Source of the DNA: Chrysopilus asiliformis
Taxonomy: Eukaryota; Arthropoda; Insecta; Diptera; Rhagionidae
Assembly (NCBI GenBank): GCA_964034945.1
Contig: OZ035963.1
Span: forward strand, 4,515,328-4,579,327
DNA length: 64,000 nucleotides
Direction of reading: 5' to 3'
In this document: in pieces, positions 46,549 to 58,393 of the stretch
Position numbering within the stretch: the first letter of the stretch is position 1
How the letters are laid out: each line of letters opens with the position of its first letter
Made by a program: the position numbers and the translations under genes
Notes under the pieces: generated by a model
The model's database searches: none
Seen by the model: only the letters and a program-made list of their open reading frames with translations
What the model was told of the DNA's origin: nothing

Positions 46549-46789
46549 CCGGTTCTGTATGATCTTTGCTTCTGTCCACATGATAATCACTTCATCCTCG
46601 ACGTCTTCGTAGTGCACAAGGTAAAGGTATCCAAAATTCATTAGGTTTGCGTTGAAATGTTGCGCTTCTATGTTTCAGAAAAACTGGAATACGACGATAA
46701 GATCAGAGGAATACCGGGAAAAGGTTGGGCCAAATGCTGTGGAAAATCTCTTGCAAAGTCGTCTATCGTCCATGGCGGAATTACTGTAA
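46549..46789 (+). CDS. Unrecognised protein, last two exons
   Basis: I do not recognise this protein. Exon A (46549-46620) follows a strong acceptor, CTCTTCCCTCTTCTGTAG, and reads PVLYDLCFCPHDNHFILDVF then VVHK before GTAAAGG. Exon B (46679-46789) follows TTCTATGTTTCAG and reads KNWNTTIRSEEYREKVGPNA then VENLLQSRLSSMAELL and TAA. Both are phase 0 and the 58-base intron is of normal insect size. The composition is codon-like and less AT-rich than the flanks. Earlier exons were not found. It may be a small intact gene, the 3' end of a larger one, or a remnant. Confidence 0.4.
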
Positions 46790-48057
46790 ATGATCTAAAC
46801 TGAAATGAACTAAGAATTTAAAAGTTTATGTTTATATGATCGGCAATTATTGCTTTAACTTTAGTAGATGTCCAACTGCGTTTGATCTCTGAGAACGCGA
46901 CAAATTGTGTTTCACATACTCGAAATTTATTAATTGAATGTGATCTATTACATAAAATTTGCTAAATTAAGGCATAATTTATGTAATTTCTCAATTGGAA
47001 ATTTTTGTTCTAAACCACAATTTGAAAAAAACATTTTGTTGTCAAACAATTTTACACTGGATTTCTTCCAATTTCCTGAAATAACTAAATTTGAAAAAAC
47101 GCTTTTACCCGCGAACTTTTTACCCGCGACTAGGGTTGCAATTACTGTAAAAAATTGAAAATTGTGATTTTTTACAAACCTGAATCGGGCAAATTCTGAT
47201 TACTTCCTTTGTGTGGCCAAGATATACATTGGATCCTTTTAATACCCGAAATTACATTAGGGGTATTCACCTGACCTCGCAAGGCAGTCGCAAACTTTCC
47301 AAACTTCACAAAGAGGGCCAAAAATTCAGTTTGCGACACTTTTGCGAGGTACTGTGAACACCCCTACTGAAAGTTTGCAGAGGTCCCAGTAAGGCTGTGA
47401 TAAGTCAGTCGAATCAAATTTTAAATTGTTATTTCTTTAATGTAAAATATGTCTGCAAACAAAATAAGTATATAGAAATGCGCCGCAGTCGAAATGTTTG
47501 ACATTTTGAGGTTAAAAATACTCCCAAAATTTAAAGCCTCACACTTGCAAACGCTTTTTCTTTCTTGAGGGCTTGGTTTTATGCAGTGTTTTTCTAATTG
47601 GCTGATCTACTTTTTAACCACTAAAAATTTAACAAACTTTCCACTGTAACACATATTATCGCATTTTTTTGGTAACGTTTTCTTAATAATTCATTACAAT
47701 TTAGTAAGAAACATATTCAAGAAATTGTGACTTTATTACCTTTTAAAAACCGCATAGTGGAAATATTTTGATATCAAACGGAAGAGATTAATCAATTCCT
47801 GTTGGCCGATTACTCTCGTTACGTTATTTTAAATAAAGAAAAATTGAAATAAAAATTACTAACAAAAACCACAGAAAACTTCCTGAGCCACAAAAGTTTT
47901 CCCGCCGCTCTATTTACATTTTCCTCCATTCCACGGTAAAGAAAAACGTTTTTTTTTGTTTGGTCGATAAAAAGTCATCGCCACGAGTTTCATCCACCCT
48001 AGAAAGATAACAAACTTAAACCAAAAGTTTATTTTGTATAAAAAAGAATAAATAGCA
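46790..48057. other. Spacer and probable promoter of ODAD3
   Basis: About 1.3 kb between the two-exon gene and the coiled-coil gene. It holds a fold-back MITE at 47258-47367. I looked for an RFX X-box, expected upstream of ciliary genes, and found no convincing match. Confidence 0.4.
47258..47367. mobile_element. MITE with TAGGGGTRTTCAC ends
   Basis: TAGGGGTATTCACCTGACCT then CGCAAGGCAGTCGCAAAC face GTTTGCGACACTTTTGCGAG then GTGAACACCCCTA. It is 110 bp, with arms of about 40 bp. Confidence 0.75.
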
Positions 48058-51000
48058 ATGGCCGAGTCGGAAAAATTAGCACAACTAAACAAGAAAATCG
48101 CAGAGATTAAGAAGAAAATTTTGTTATCTGGTGAGACGGCATTTGCGGTCAATTTGACATGTGCCATTTTGGTCACAGTGCAGATAATTTTGTGCTATTT
48201 TTACATTTTTTTGGGTTTTATTTTTTGTATTTCCAGAGGGTCAGAAAAAAGCGAACTTTGAAGAATGGGAGAAACAAAAGCGTCTCAATTTGGAAACAAT
48301 CTCGAATTTGAAGAAAGAAATTAAGGATCTGACGGCGAAATTGACTTTTCTCAAAAATCCCACCAGTCGGAAGTCGCTAAAGCAGCCACAGGAAGTGGTC
48401 CGAAGAGTTCAATACCCGGTCAACGCGCAAACGGCTGATGAGGCGTTGGAAATTACGGATTTAAAGGTGATCGAGGTAAAAAAACAAACCGATTTGCTAC
48501 ACGATCGATACATAAAACAGCAGAAGACCTTCAATAAGCGGGTGGAAGAGTACAAGGATTTGTTGACGTATAAAAATTACAAAAATCAGGATATTGGAGG
48601 ACCGCCACCAGAAACGCTGGAAGAGGATGCCAATCGAAAGGTGATTTTCGCTTAAAGGATTACCATAAAATGTGTCACATCAATTTTAGCATCTCCGTCC
48701 ATCTGTCTGTCTGTCCGTCTGTCCGTTAACACCATAACTTTCGAAAGAATTGAGCTAGAGACTCGAAATTTTGCATAGCTACGTTACGTTCCTCGTGCTA
48801 GGATAAGTTTTTGAACGGGCAAAATTGGACTATTCCAGAATAAAATCCTCTATGATTGTGGAACAAATCCTATTTTCGTTCAAAGCTAAAAGTATCCGAG
48901 ACGCGAACCAATTTAAAAAAAATCCTTTTTTTAAACCCATACAAATTTTAGAAGTCCTTCAAAGGCTGATGATTTCTCAGAATTAAAAATCTTTGCTCCA
49001 AATTTAAATTTTTTATACATTTCAGCTGGTTTGCAATTTAGAAAATGAGATTCACAGAACTAACGTTCAATGGATGGAAGCTGAGCATATTCGAAAGAAA
49101 TATCGCTCGATAAAAGCATCTCTGATGAATGGTAAGATTTTTTCCAAGAAATTCTATTTAAAGTTTGATTACGCGTGCCTCTAGTATTAATGGCAAAAAA
49201 ATCATTTTATTGTTTTCTAATTTAGACTCTGAAAGATTTGAAAAATCTTTACGAGAATTAGAAGAAGCTCTAACCGAACAACAGGGAGAAATCAATCGAT
49301 TAAAGGTAAGCTTTTTCTTATTTTAAGGAAAACGCAAGTAAAACACATGGCCGGAAAGTGGGCATCGCGCCTTAAATTTGTGGTCGCGGCGACCACTTTG
49401 AGCGTCATGTATTTTGGGGCAATCTCAAAAGTGATACGAAAAAGAAATCACGCTAAAAATCAATTTTATTGTAGCAAGTCAACAAGGAAGCAATTGAAAT
49501 GCGAGATGCTGCGAAAATTATTTTACAGCGCCAGGAACAACAGGCAAATATCTCGTCAAAGGCAAGAGAAAAGCAGGCTGTGGATTTTCGAAAGCAGGTC
49601 GAAGAGCGAAAAATGGAATTGGAGCGCATTGAGAGAAAACTGTTCGCTTCCGGTAAGTAGTGGATTTTTATTAAAAAATTTCAAAGTTTTCAATGTGAAA
49701 ATGTGTTAATAAAATTAAATTTTTCAAAGTTTACATAATTTTTATACGATTTTGAAATTTTAGTGATACGTAGTATGAGTAATAGAAAGTGTAATAGCCG
49801 ACAATTACAATAATCTTGAAAACAGCAAATAAAATTGAAAACTTTTTACGGCCATTTTTTATTTTGAAATAAATTTCCGACCCCATTTTTAGGGAAAACA
49901 CTCGTGCACCAAGAAAGTGTAGGTTCAAGTTCGGGTGACCAGCAGACCGGAAAAACTGAGCAGGAAGATGATCCGGATGCGCAATTGAAAAACGCTACCA
50001 ATGAACTGGAGGTGATTTTCAAAAAGTTAATGGAGATAACAGGAGCAACGGCTCCCCATGAAGTTTTGGCGCGATTTATTTCACAAAAAGAATCAACTTC
50101 AAGGCTTCACTATCTCCGAACAGCAGCGGAAGCGGAAAAGAAACATTTAGAAAGTCAAAGAGAGATTTTGACGTCCGAATTGGATGCTTCAAAATTTTCG
50201 GATATGAAAGAAAACGAAGTGTGAGTTTCAATTTTTTTAAAGTCAAAGTTTTTTATGTTCTGAGAATGAGGAAAATTGTAAATAAGACATCGTCTTGATT
50301 ATACATAAATTTCGCCTGTTTTCATGTCCTGCCAAAAATACCAAACATTTTTCAGGACTTTTCTGATGTCTTAGACAAAAATGTTCTGAAAAAATCTGTT
50401 TGCAAGTGTTATTTTAATGGCAGGACATGAAAGTAAGTGAAACTTATGTCGCAAATAAGAAATTATAGACAAAAAACATTTAAAAAAAACTTTTTTTCTT
50501 TTCAAATCCTGTAATGTTTTTTTTCTAGAAATCAAGAACAAGTAGAACAACTTAAAAGCGACATAAACGACTTAATCCGGGAAGAAAATGAAAATTTACA
50601 GGCTGCAGAACGTACAGAAAAAGTTATTAAATCAATCAAGGAAAGTTTAGTTGAAATGATTTTCAAACTACAGGAAGTTGATGAAGCGGACGTATTTTTA
50701 AGAAAATCGGGAAAAACTCTAACGGCCGCCGAATTGCCCGATTTTTTAACTTGCGATGTATCAAATGACGATTTAATTAATGTATTTTTTTTCATTTTGG
50801 AAAACTTCAATCAACGTTTTTAAATTCCTGTTTTTTATATCAGATTTTAGAGGAAAAATTGAGAAAGGGCTTAAAGTCAGCTGGAATGCTTGAAAAGGAC
50901 GAAGGTGTCATGGATGAAGAATTTACTGGTGAAATTAAGGTAAATACATGAATGCGATACACTATCGAAAAAAGTGTGCATCAAACTTTTTATGGTTTTT

Positions 51001-51749
51001 ATGACAATTTTCAATAAACACCATTTATTGAAAATTGTCAACAAAACAATTGATTTAAAGAAAATGACACTTTGGGCATATTTAATCCTTCATTATCATT
51101 TTTCAGATTGAGGAATTATACGTCCCGTTAGCTTCACCTCGGCCAGCATCCGTTTTGGAGGAAAAACCTCAACCGCTACCTACTTGCTACATAAATTTAA
51201 TAACGGGGCGGGCAGGGCAATCTTCTTCTGCTTCACCCGGACAAACTGCCCAGCCAGGTTTGATTTTATTATTCGAGAAAATATTAAGATTCGACTCTGG
51301 GGTGAAAATTTTCCTGGCATAGAAATAAGGCAAAAGATTTGAAACAAATTTTCCCTCTTTGTTCTTCTTTTAGAAGGCGTCAGCAATTTTAGCTCAAGCG
51401 AGTAGTTTTCGAGTTAGAACTTTAGTAGATAATTGAATTAGAAAAAGAATCAAGGGTTTTTTTCTGATGAATTTGTCATATTTTAAGGGCGATGCTCATT
51501 ATTTGAAATTCCAGAAGGAAGAACAGAAATTTGTCAGAAATTGTGTGTTTTCTATGCCAGGATTGCATTTGTTCTTACCATCAAACATTTTTTTAAAATA
51601 TTTTTTCCATATTTCATGTTTTTTTATTAGTTGTAACTGACGATGAAAGCGAAGTTCCATCCCGTAATTTCCTCAAGCGTCAGGCCCTTTTGATTGTTGA
51701 TTCGAAAAGCAGAAGAAAAGGGTTCCGAGCACCTCCAAAAAAAAAATAA
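48058..51749 (+). CDS. ODAD3: Outer dynein arm docking protein ODAD3/CCDC151-like
   Basis: A coiled-coil protein of 595 residues, the same length as I recall for human CCDC151. The family docks outer dynein arms on ciliary and sperm axonemes. Exons: 48058-48130, 48237-48640, 49026-49131, 49226-49305, 49475-49652, 49893-50220, 50529-50781, 50844-50939, 51107-51257 and 51631-51749. All phases agree. It opens MAESEKLAQLNKKIAEIKKK and is Lys/Glu-rich with heptad-like spacing nearly throughout. The block ATNELEVIFKKLMEITGATA then PHEVLARFISQKESTSRLHY fits the ODAD1/ODAD3 family. The C-terminus is basic (SRRKGFRAPPKKK). ODAD1/CCDC63 relatives share the coiled coil, so the exact subunit is less sure than the family. 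AATAAA at 51745 overlaps the stop. Confidence 0.8.
48665..49000 (-). mobile_element. Fragment of the CAGA-microsatellite element, copy 3, inverted
   Basis: (CTGT/CCGT)n at about 48700-48725 is followed by GAGCTAGAGACTCGAAATTT, the reverse complement of the AAATTTCAAGTCTCTAGCTC block found at 17450 and 55140. It lies in ODAD3 intron 2. Confidence 0.55.
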
Positions 51750-52290
51750 ACTATAAAGAAATGAACTATTCATATAATTTTAATCAGATTTGATTCAAAA
51801 AATGTCACAACTTTATATAAATTTTCAGCTTAATAGAATTTAACAATAAAGTAATGCAAGCGAAAGAAAATTTAAGATTTTTACTATTATTAAAGGACGA
51901 ATTTGGCAAGTTTGGGGGTTTTAACCATGATATTTGTTTTTTATTTTGAAAACTAAATATTGAAAACAAAATATTTATGAATGAAAAATTCGTGCAATTT
52001 TTCTATGATTCCAAACCTATGCTCTTAAAATATTAGAAAATGCAGTCATAAATTTTTCCAACATAGAATGGAACGAGCACAAAATAAATTAAATTTCACA
52101 AAATTCAAATTTGAAAATCACCCGGCAAAATTCCAACCACTTTCATCTCCTTCCAATTGCGACCATCTTATTTTCCATTGGAAAAGTCAAACATTTCCAG
52201 AAAACTACACTGGCAATACGGATTTATTTCCAGTTTGCGCTTTCCAGATTAAACTCTCTGGAAGGAACTCAGTCCAACTCAATCTTTGAC
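51750..52290. other. ODAD3 3' flank and spacer
   Basis: AT-rich, with a second AATAAA at 51845-51850. I see nothing else that I can name before the leader region of the next gene. Confidence 0.45.
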
Positions 52291-53645
52291 GCAAGGTGGT
52301 CGCGCAGAAGCAGAGTTTGTGTGGTTTTGTTTAAAAAGCATAAAAAATAGAAAAACCGGAGGTTTGTCGTCCTGTCTCACTGACGGTTCGTGAATTAATT
52401 CACTCGAAGATATTTTAGTGGTAGTGTTGGAAAAAGGATATTGAATCCTGGCTGAAAAATTTACCAAACAGGACTGCAGAACCGAATTGAAGAGTCAAAA
52501 ATTGAAAAAAAAGCAAACGACTAGTGTTTTGTGAAATATTGTGTATAAAATTGCTTGGAGTGCATAAAAATTGGATTACATTTTGAATTGCATCGGATTT
52601 ATAGCGAGAAAAGTCAATCGCGCAACTCTGTTGATGCGCAGGCTTTAACTGGTGGTAATTTTCGGTCCAGGAATTTAATAAAACCGATTTTATGGTGATT
52701 TTGTACAAAAAGGATACGAAATTCCGGACAAAAGCACATGAAAGTGCGCGGAAGTGACGCAAAAGGGATTTTATTTAAGTCGGTGGTCGAACAACAGTTT
52801 CGTCGGCCATTTTGTTTCTCCTGTTGAAAACGTCCGCGAAGAAAACAAACAAAAAACCGTAGTGTCTCTCTGGTGAGTGCAAGAATAAAATCGTGCATCG
52901 ATCGCGGGGAAAGGTGAAAACGGATTTCTTGTCGAAATTTGATTCAAATCAAGCGCAAAGAAATGTGAATGGTTTTTTGTTTCAGATTTTTCGCCACCAT
53001 TCGAGGGATTTTCCAGGAGTGTCAAGAAGCAAGTGCTTAACAATTAGATAATTGCCATCTGTGAGTGTCAGTCCTTGCGAAAATGCTTCACAGCGAAAAC
53101 GGATGTTTTCCGTCACACAGTAATAAAAACATGCGAAGCCATTATGATTGAGTGCGGCCAGTTTTTGATCCTTTGCCTAAAAAGGCTCGGAGCGGGACAG
53201 GAGATTAAGTGCGACTGAGATAGAAAATTCGAATTTCCGAAAGCGAGAAAAAAATCAAGCAAAGGTGTTTCGTTTGCGTGTGTGTTTGTGGTTCGCAAAC
53301 ATCGCGAAAAAGGAAAAGGAACAAATCGAACGAGTGCGACAGAACGAGAAGGCAAACAAGTGTGCGACGCGTGCGTAACTGTGAATGCGCGAGAGTGCAA
53401 AGTGTTTCTTTTTTTTGGGCGTACCGCCATCTCGCGGCGGTTTTGAATCCTTGGAATTTTCCTGGAAAGGAAAATCAATTTGAAAAATCGCCAAAAAAAA
53501 AATAATAAAATTTCCCGTTGAAAATTTGAATGAATTCCATGATCACACTTTTTGATTTATAATTTTTAAATGTGTGCTAAATGTGATAAATTAATTTTAA
53601 ATTAGGATAAATTAGCGATAAATATTTTTAACAAAATTAGGGAAA
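52291..53645 (+). promoter_or_regulatory. Probable promoter and long 5' leader of the signal-peptide gene
   Basis: About 1.35 kb with higher GC, GTGCGACAG and GAACGAGAAGG-like purine-rich words and few repeats, unlike the spacers around it. It resembles the long leaders of insect developmental genes. Several short upstream frames are present. The start point and any leader introns cannot be fixed by eye. Confidence 0.4.
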
Positions 53646-53745
53646 ATGTGGATAATGACCAGTAGTAATTGCCTTAGCTCGGATAATTGGATTAAATTAT
53701 TTCTATTTGGACAAATTCTCATTGGGATTATTAGCACGACTGAAG
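53646..53745 (+). CDS. First coding exon (signal peptide) of an unidentified secreted or membrane protein
   Basis: ATG in the context GGAAAATG opens MWIMTSSNCLSSDNWIKLFL then FGQILIGIISTTE: a polar start, a hydrophobic core of about 14 residues and a small-residue cleavage region, as in a signal peptide. After 33 codons and one base comes GTTTGTATAT, a phase-1 donor. A phase-1 intron right after a signal peptide is common in extracellular receptor genes with Ig, FN3 or EGF modules. The rest lies beyond 64000 or far to the right, so the product cannot be named. Confidence 0.55.
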
Positions 53746-54745
53746 GTTTGTATATTTACTTTTTCGATAAAGAAATTATGAATAAATTTGTTGATTTTAC
53801 GCCATTTAATTATGAAAATTTGTTCATTTTGTGCTTACTAATTTAATTATCATCAGAATTTTCATTTTTGTGAATTTTTTCCACGTTATAATAACCTGAA
53901 ATTGTCTCAAAATGGAGGTGTTTTCTTACCTTTCGTTCGGATTTTATTTGATCAAATCAAACGATTTCAATTCGCCAGGTGTTGCTCAAGAGACGAACCT
54001 TTCTTTTCTTTTCCAGTGATTTTTTTTTTGATAATTTTTTTTAGTATACATCATTTCAAAGGATAACATTTGTTACGTTTTGGAATTTGATTTCTTTATA
54101 TTAGATATAAATAAATTAAAAAAGTGGAAAGTGATGTTCAACCATTCTCGTTATGCGACCAAAAACACCAGTTTAGGGCAAACATTTTAAAGTTTGACAT
54201 TTGTCGCTAAAAGTTATAAACTTCCATGTAAAAAAACTAAAAATTCTGGGAAATTTGGTTTTGAATTCAGTCGGATTTGCACGCATTTTATGTTCCGACG
54301 GTGCCATATTTAATATCTTAAGGAAACCTGCCTTTATTTTATTTATTTATTTTATTTATTTAGAAAACCGGAAGAAGGCATGGTGCCTTATAAGGTAACA
54401 TTTATCCAAGTGACCCCGGTATTATACGATGAATTGGTCTACCAAATGCCGTGTTTTGTGAAACCGTGTTATATGAATTAGGTTCCAAAATCTGCTGCAA
54501 ACAAGTTTTGTTCGTGCAAACAAAATTTTGTTCGTGCAAACAAATTTTGTTCATTCTGTCTGAAATTTTCAAATCGTCTTGGTGCAAGATATGCTCTTTT
54601 TGGGTGCAAATTATCCATTTTTAGTGAATAATATTGAGTAAATTTTGTACTTCGGAAGCAGGTGTTTATTGCCAAACCTCAAACAAGCGTATTTGTCCAC
54701 TTGAATTTATAAAAAGTCGAAAATATTCTCCAAAAATGTGAAGTA

Positions 54746-55452
54746 CAGTGGTGGCTCGATAATTCGGACAATTGCAAACCGGACGTTGTCCGAATTATCG
54801 ATTTGTCCGAATTACTAAAACCTATATATTTCCATCCTAATTTTTGATTTAAACATAACAAAAGCTATAATTGCCAATCTGGTTCGAAGTTTAAGTGAAC
54901 AGCGAACAGTTGTATCAAAATTCCACTTTGAAGTCAAACTTTTCAATAAGATTTTTTTAAAATGTATTCAAATCGGATTTTGATGTATGGAAGTTTTACG
55001 TAGAATCATATCCTAAATAACTTTTGTTCTTGCACTTTTCTGATAAGATGCACCGTTTTTGAGATATTAGCTAATGGTCCATTTTTGTTCATTAACGAAC
55101 TTAGCCTTGCATTTTACGAAAAACGAATCTGTGTAAAATTTCAAGTCTCTAGCTCAATCTAACGCTATTGCCTTTCTTTAATTTATTTAAAATTTCAAGT
55201 TTTTCTTTTATTGTTGGAAAGTTGTGTTTAATTTTATTAATTGTATTTGTATTCGTATTATACCGTTAATCACGAAGTCTTTGTTGAACATATGTGACAG
55301 GTTCAAACACGATTTTTTATCTAGTGTCCGGATTACTGAGTCAGATTTTTTGTCTTAAGTCCGAATTACAGAGTCTTCAATATTAAAAACTTTCTGTCCG
55401 GATTACTGAGGTGTCCGAATTACCAAGTGTCCGAATTATCGAGCCACCACTG
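54746..55452. mobile_element. Pogo/Tc1-mariner-like element with TA target duplication
   Basis: CAGTGGTGGCTCGATAATTC at the left and GAATTATCGAGCCACCACTG at the right are perfectly inverted. TA flanks both ends (54744-54745 and 55453-55454). GTCCGAATTA words recur at both ends. It is 707 bp with no transposase frame. The middle is occupied by another element (54852-55165). Confidence 0.8.
54852..55165 (+). mobile_element. CAGA-microsatellite element, copy 2, truncated and nested
   Basis: It starts ACATAACAAAAGCTATAATT exactly like the copy at 17105 and stays similar for about 310 bases (for example TAACTTTTGTTCTTGCACTT and CATTAACGAACTTAGCC). It ends before the microsatellite. It sits inside the pogo-like element, so it inserted later or was captured. 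Confidence 0.75.
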
Positions 55453-55788
55453 TATAAGCATATGATAATTTTTATGCACACGTCCTATTGTGTGGTTTCT
55501 ACAGTAGTTCCTGATTACAGTAAACTACGTTTAAATGCAACACGGATAGCTGCATTAAAAGCATCCGATTTCAAATATCAGATTTTTGTAATTTTCTCGA
55601 AAACGGTGTGTCGTATCGAAAAATTTATAAAGGCTTATGAAAATTTATAAAATTTCAGGCTCAAAAAAGTCTGTAATACATTACAACGAGTCTAATTGAG
55701 CGCCAAACTAATATGACGATTTTTTTCATATAAATTTTAATAATTATATAACAATAATACATTAAAAACCTGATCTCTATCATTTAAA

Positions 55789-56103
55789 CTAGTGCTGTTG
55801 AGTCGGTAGCTCAACCTTCCACGACCGACTCCTGAAATTTCCGAATATCCGACTCTGACTCCTGAAAGTCTAGAGAATTTAACTCCGACTTCTTCGCTTA
55901 AAAAAATCATCAAATCCTTGTTTTAGATTGCAAAACTTCGGCTAAAAAAATCATCAAACATTGTTTTGGATTGCAAAACATTGAAGTTTGACCTAAACTA
56001 GAGGGACAACAAACTAGAGGGTATCCAATGGAGGTAAAATTATCAGTTCGGAGTTGGAATCGGCAAATTTTAATTTTGTGCCAATTCCGACTCCACAGCC
56101 CTG
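55789..56103. mobile_element. hAT-like element with ATTTAAA target duplication
   Basis: CTAGTGCTGTTGAGTCGG at the left and CCGACTCCACAGCCCTG at the right are imperfectly inverted. ATTTAAA flanks both sides (55782-55788 and 56104-56110). Inside are repeated CCGACTC words. It is 315 bp, noncoding. Confidence 0.65.
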
Positions 56104-56153
56104 ATTTAAATATTAAAAATATTTTTTATGTTAAACAAGAAATCGCTCAAGTA

Positions 56154-56338
56154 CACGGAGAGAAATAATGGGACAAATTCCTACAAACAATAGGCATATA
56201 CGAGACAGTGATATTTTTTTTGGTAATCACTCCCTAACAAATGGGGAATTCATGCCAAGAAATAGGAAAATTTCCCAAAATTGTAGGAATAACTGCCTAT
56301 TTTTGTGTCGTATATTCCTATTTGGATTTCTCTCCGTG
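56154..56338. mobile_element. MITE with CACGGAGAGAAAT ends
   Basis: CACGGAGAGAAAT and ATTTCTCTCCGTG are exact inverted ends, flanked by TA on both sides. AATAGGCATATACGAGACAG and CTGCCTATTTTTGTGTCGTA also pair. Related sequence occurs at 61965-62080, and a solitary end lies near 58690. Confidence 0.8.
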
Positions 56339-56568
56339 TATTATGCGTCCGATAATGTGGACAATTCGATTATGTGGACAATGACTGATTTCTAAGTGTT
56401 CACATTATCGAGACCACACTGTATTTCAGTATTTACTCCTGATAATTGTAGTTTTTCTTAAGTTTGTAAGAGTTTTTAGGAGCAATATGACTGGCAATTA
56501 ATCAAGGACTGCTTCTGTTTCAATCTCGCCGTCACCTTCTTCTTGCTGAATTGGTAACGTATTTTATG

Positions 56569-56877
56569 GACAACTTTTATCAACTTCGCCAGGGATATTT
56601 GGTACAAAACCTCAGTGACAATATTTTTGCAATTTGTCATGTCGCGAAATATTTTTAACAACAGATAAATTAATAAAAAACAAAAACTTCTGCTATAAAA
56701 TGTCCAGATGATAATTTTTTTTTAAATATTTTTATCTTTTTCGAATTCGTCAGCAATCTCTTCTGGATATTTCGGAATTTTTATATTTTATGATGACTAC
56801 ACGAAAATCATGAAAATATCACATAAAAATTCCACAAAAAAACAAAGTTTTCTAGTCAACTTTTAGCAAAATTTGTT
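56569..56877 (+). repeat. 309-bp duplicated block, copy 1
   Basis: Nearly identical to 58844-59151 (for example CAACTTCGCCAGGGATATTT, CTTCTGGATATTTCGGAATT and ACTACACGAAAATCATGA). It starts next to a GTAACGTATTTTATGGACAA MITE end. Confidence 0.9.
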
Positions 56878-58189
56878 TCATTTTCTGGAAATCAATTCTA
56901 AGTGATAAGACTAGAAAAAGTTGAAAAATTTTCTGGTGAAAAAGTCATCAGCAAAAGTGGAAATTGATTATCACATTTTTTTATTGCGCCACTTATCTTG
57001 TACTTGTGTAATTCTTTTCGGGTTTGTTTAGTTAAATTTTTAATATATTTCAAGCGAAAAAATGTTGCTTACAATCAGCGGTGCTCTGCAACAAGAATTT
57101 TGTTGAAACATTTTCTTTGAAGTTTCCGAGAACAGGAAATTGGGAGTATTTCTAAAATATTTTCGGAATTTTCTAATGTCTTAAAAAACATATTGACAAA
57201 TTGTGAAAAACAACAAGTTTTTCTGTTAAAATATTGTGATTATTTATCACGATATTCACATTTTTACATTCTCTGAAAAGAACAAGAAAAAAAAACTTCT
57301 AAACTGAAATCTTATCTGATTCGGACCAAAAAGTTCTCACATTTTCTTGTTGTTTTGACAAAATTTCGACTAAAATACTTTTAATAGTAAATTGCTAAAA
57401 TTTCTATCAACCAAAGGAAGTAAGTTGAGATAAAATCTTAAAACTTTTCCCGCCAAACAAGATGCAGAAAAATTCTTTCTCGTCTGATTTGATTTCCACG
57501 ATAATTTATCGTTTTCCAGTTGAAACATCAAAATCCATCTTCGCAAGTTTGACGAATGAATAATAGGAAAATATTTGTGAATTCTAATGCGGAAACTGAT
57601 AAGGCAGACGCCAGGCATGAAACTCTACTTAACCCTCAAGATCTGAAAATGAAATTATTTTCAAGTTTATTTAGTACGGATAGCGCCGAATGTGACGATA
57701 TCAAAAGATAGCCCCATTGACGCCGCCGCTGTCGCTCTGTTACTCGGTCAGTGTTATGTAAGCCTTCAAAAAAAAAAAAAAAAAACAACAGAAAAAAAGC
57801 CCATTTAGAAAATAGAATTAAAAATCCTACAGTGGGAAAATTCTGAATGAAATTAGATAATAATTTTTGCTTAATGGACACAAGTCTAATCTTCCATCGA
57901 GAAATATGTGGGAGGTGAAGGTTTCCGAAATGAAAACAAAACCAAGAATAAGAAGTTCTTGTGAGTTACCCGAGAAATTGTGGAATTACTTCCGGAAAAA
58001 TGTGAAATATGGTGGTTAGGCTTGATGGGAAATTTTTCTCGTTAAAGACCAATGAAACTGAAATGCATTGCGAAATGCATAATTTTCTCATAGTTTTTAT
58101 GTTAGAAGACGGTTTTATCAAGTATTTTTTTCTTGTATTTTAGAACGGTTGAGGAAATCTTTTAGTGTTTTTTTTTTCTTTGATTGTTC

Positions 58190-58393
58190 TAGCCAGATCT
58201 TAGAAGAAGACCCTTTAATGCCGAAGCACAACTCAGGATGGTCGGAAGAACGAAAGGAAATGTCGGTTTATGTTCTCTTGAACTTTTGCGGGTTATAGTC
58301 CGTGGGGAACTCATCGGATGGTAAATCGTTCCAAAGTCTTGTTGTTCGCGGAATGAAGGAATTCCTAAACTTTACTGTACGAAAACGGCAAGC
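58190..58393 (-). pseudogene. LINE reverse-transcriptase C-terminus and 3' sequence
   Basis: The minus strand from 58393 reads RFRTVKFRNSFIPRTTRLWN then DLPSDEFPTDYNPQKFKRT and TAA (58268-58270). FxPRTxRLWNxLP is the hallmark C-terminal block of jockey/CR1-group polymerases. The following segment is the 3' piece shared with 12040 and 62905. The frame is broken upstream (TGA). Confidence 0.75.

Noticed and set aside
47700..48057. RFX X-box upstream of the ciliary gene
   Set aside because: Only partial GTTRCC-like words were seen, with no paired half-site.
49378..49396. GTGGTCGCGGCGACCAC palindrome in an ODAD3 intron as an operator-like site
   Set aside because: A similar CGCGGCGAC word occurs near 11870 in repeat-like sequence, so it is more likely an old repeat end.
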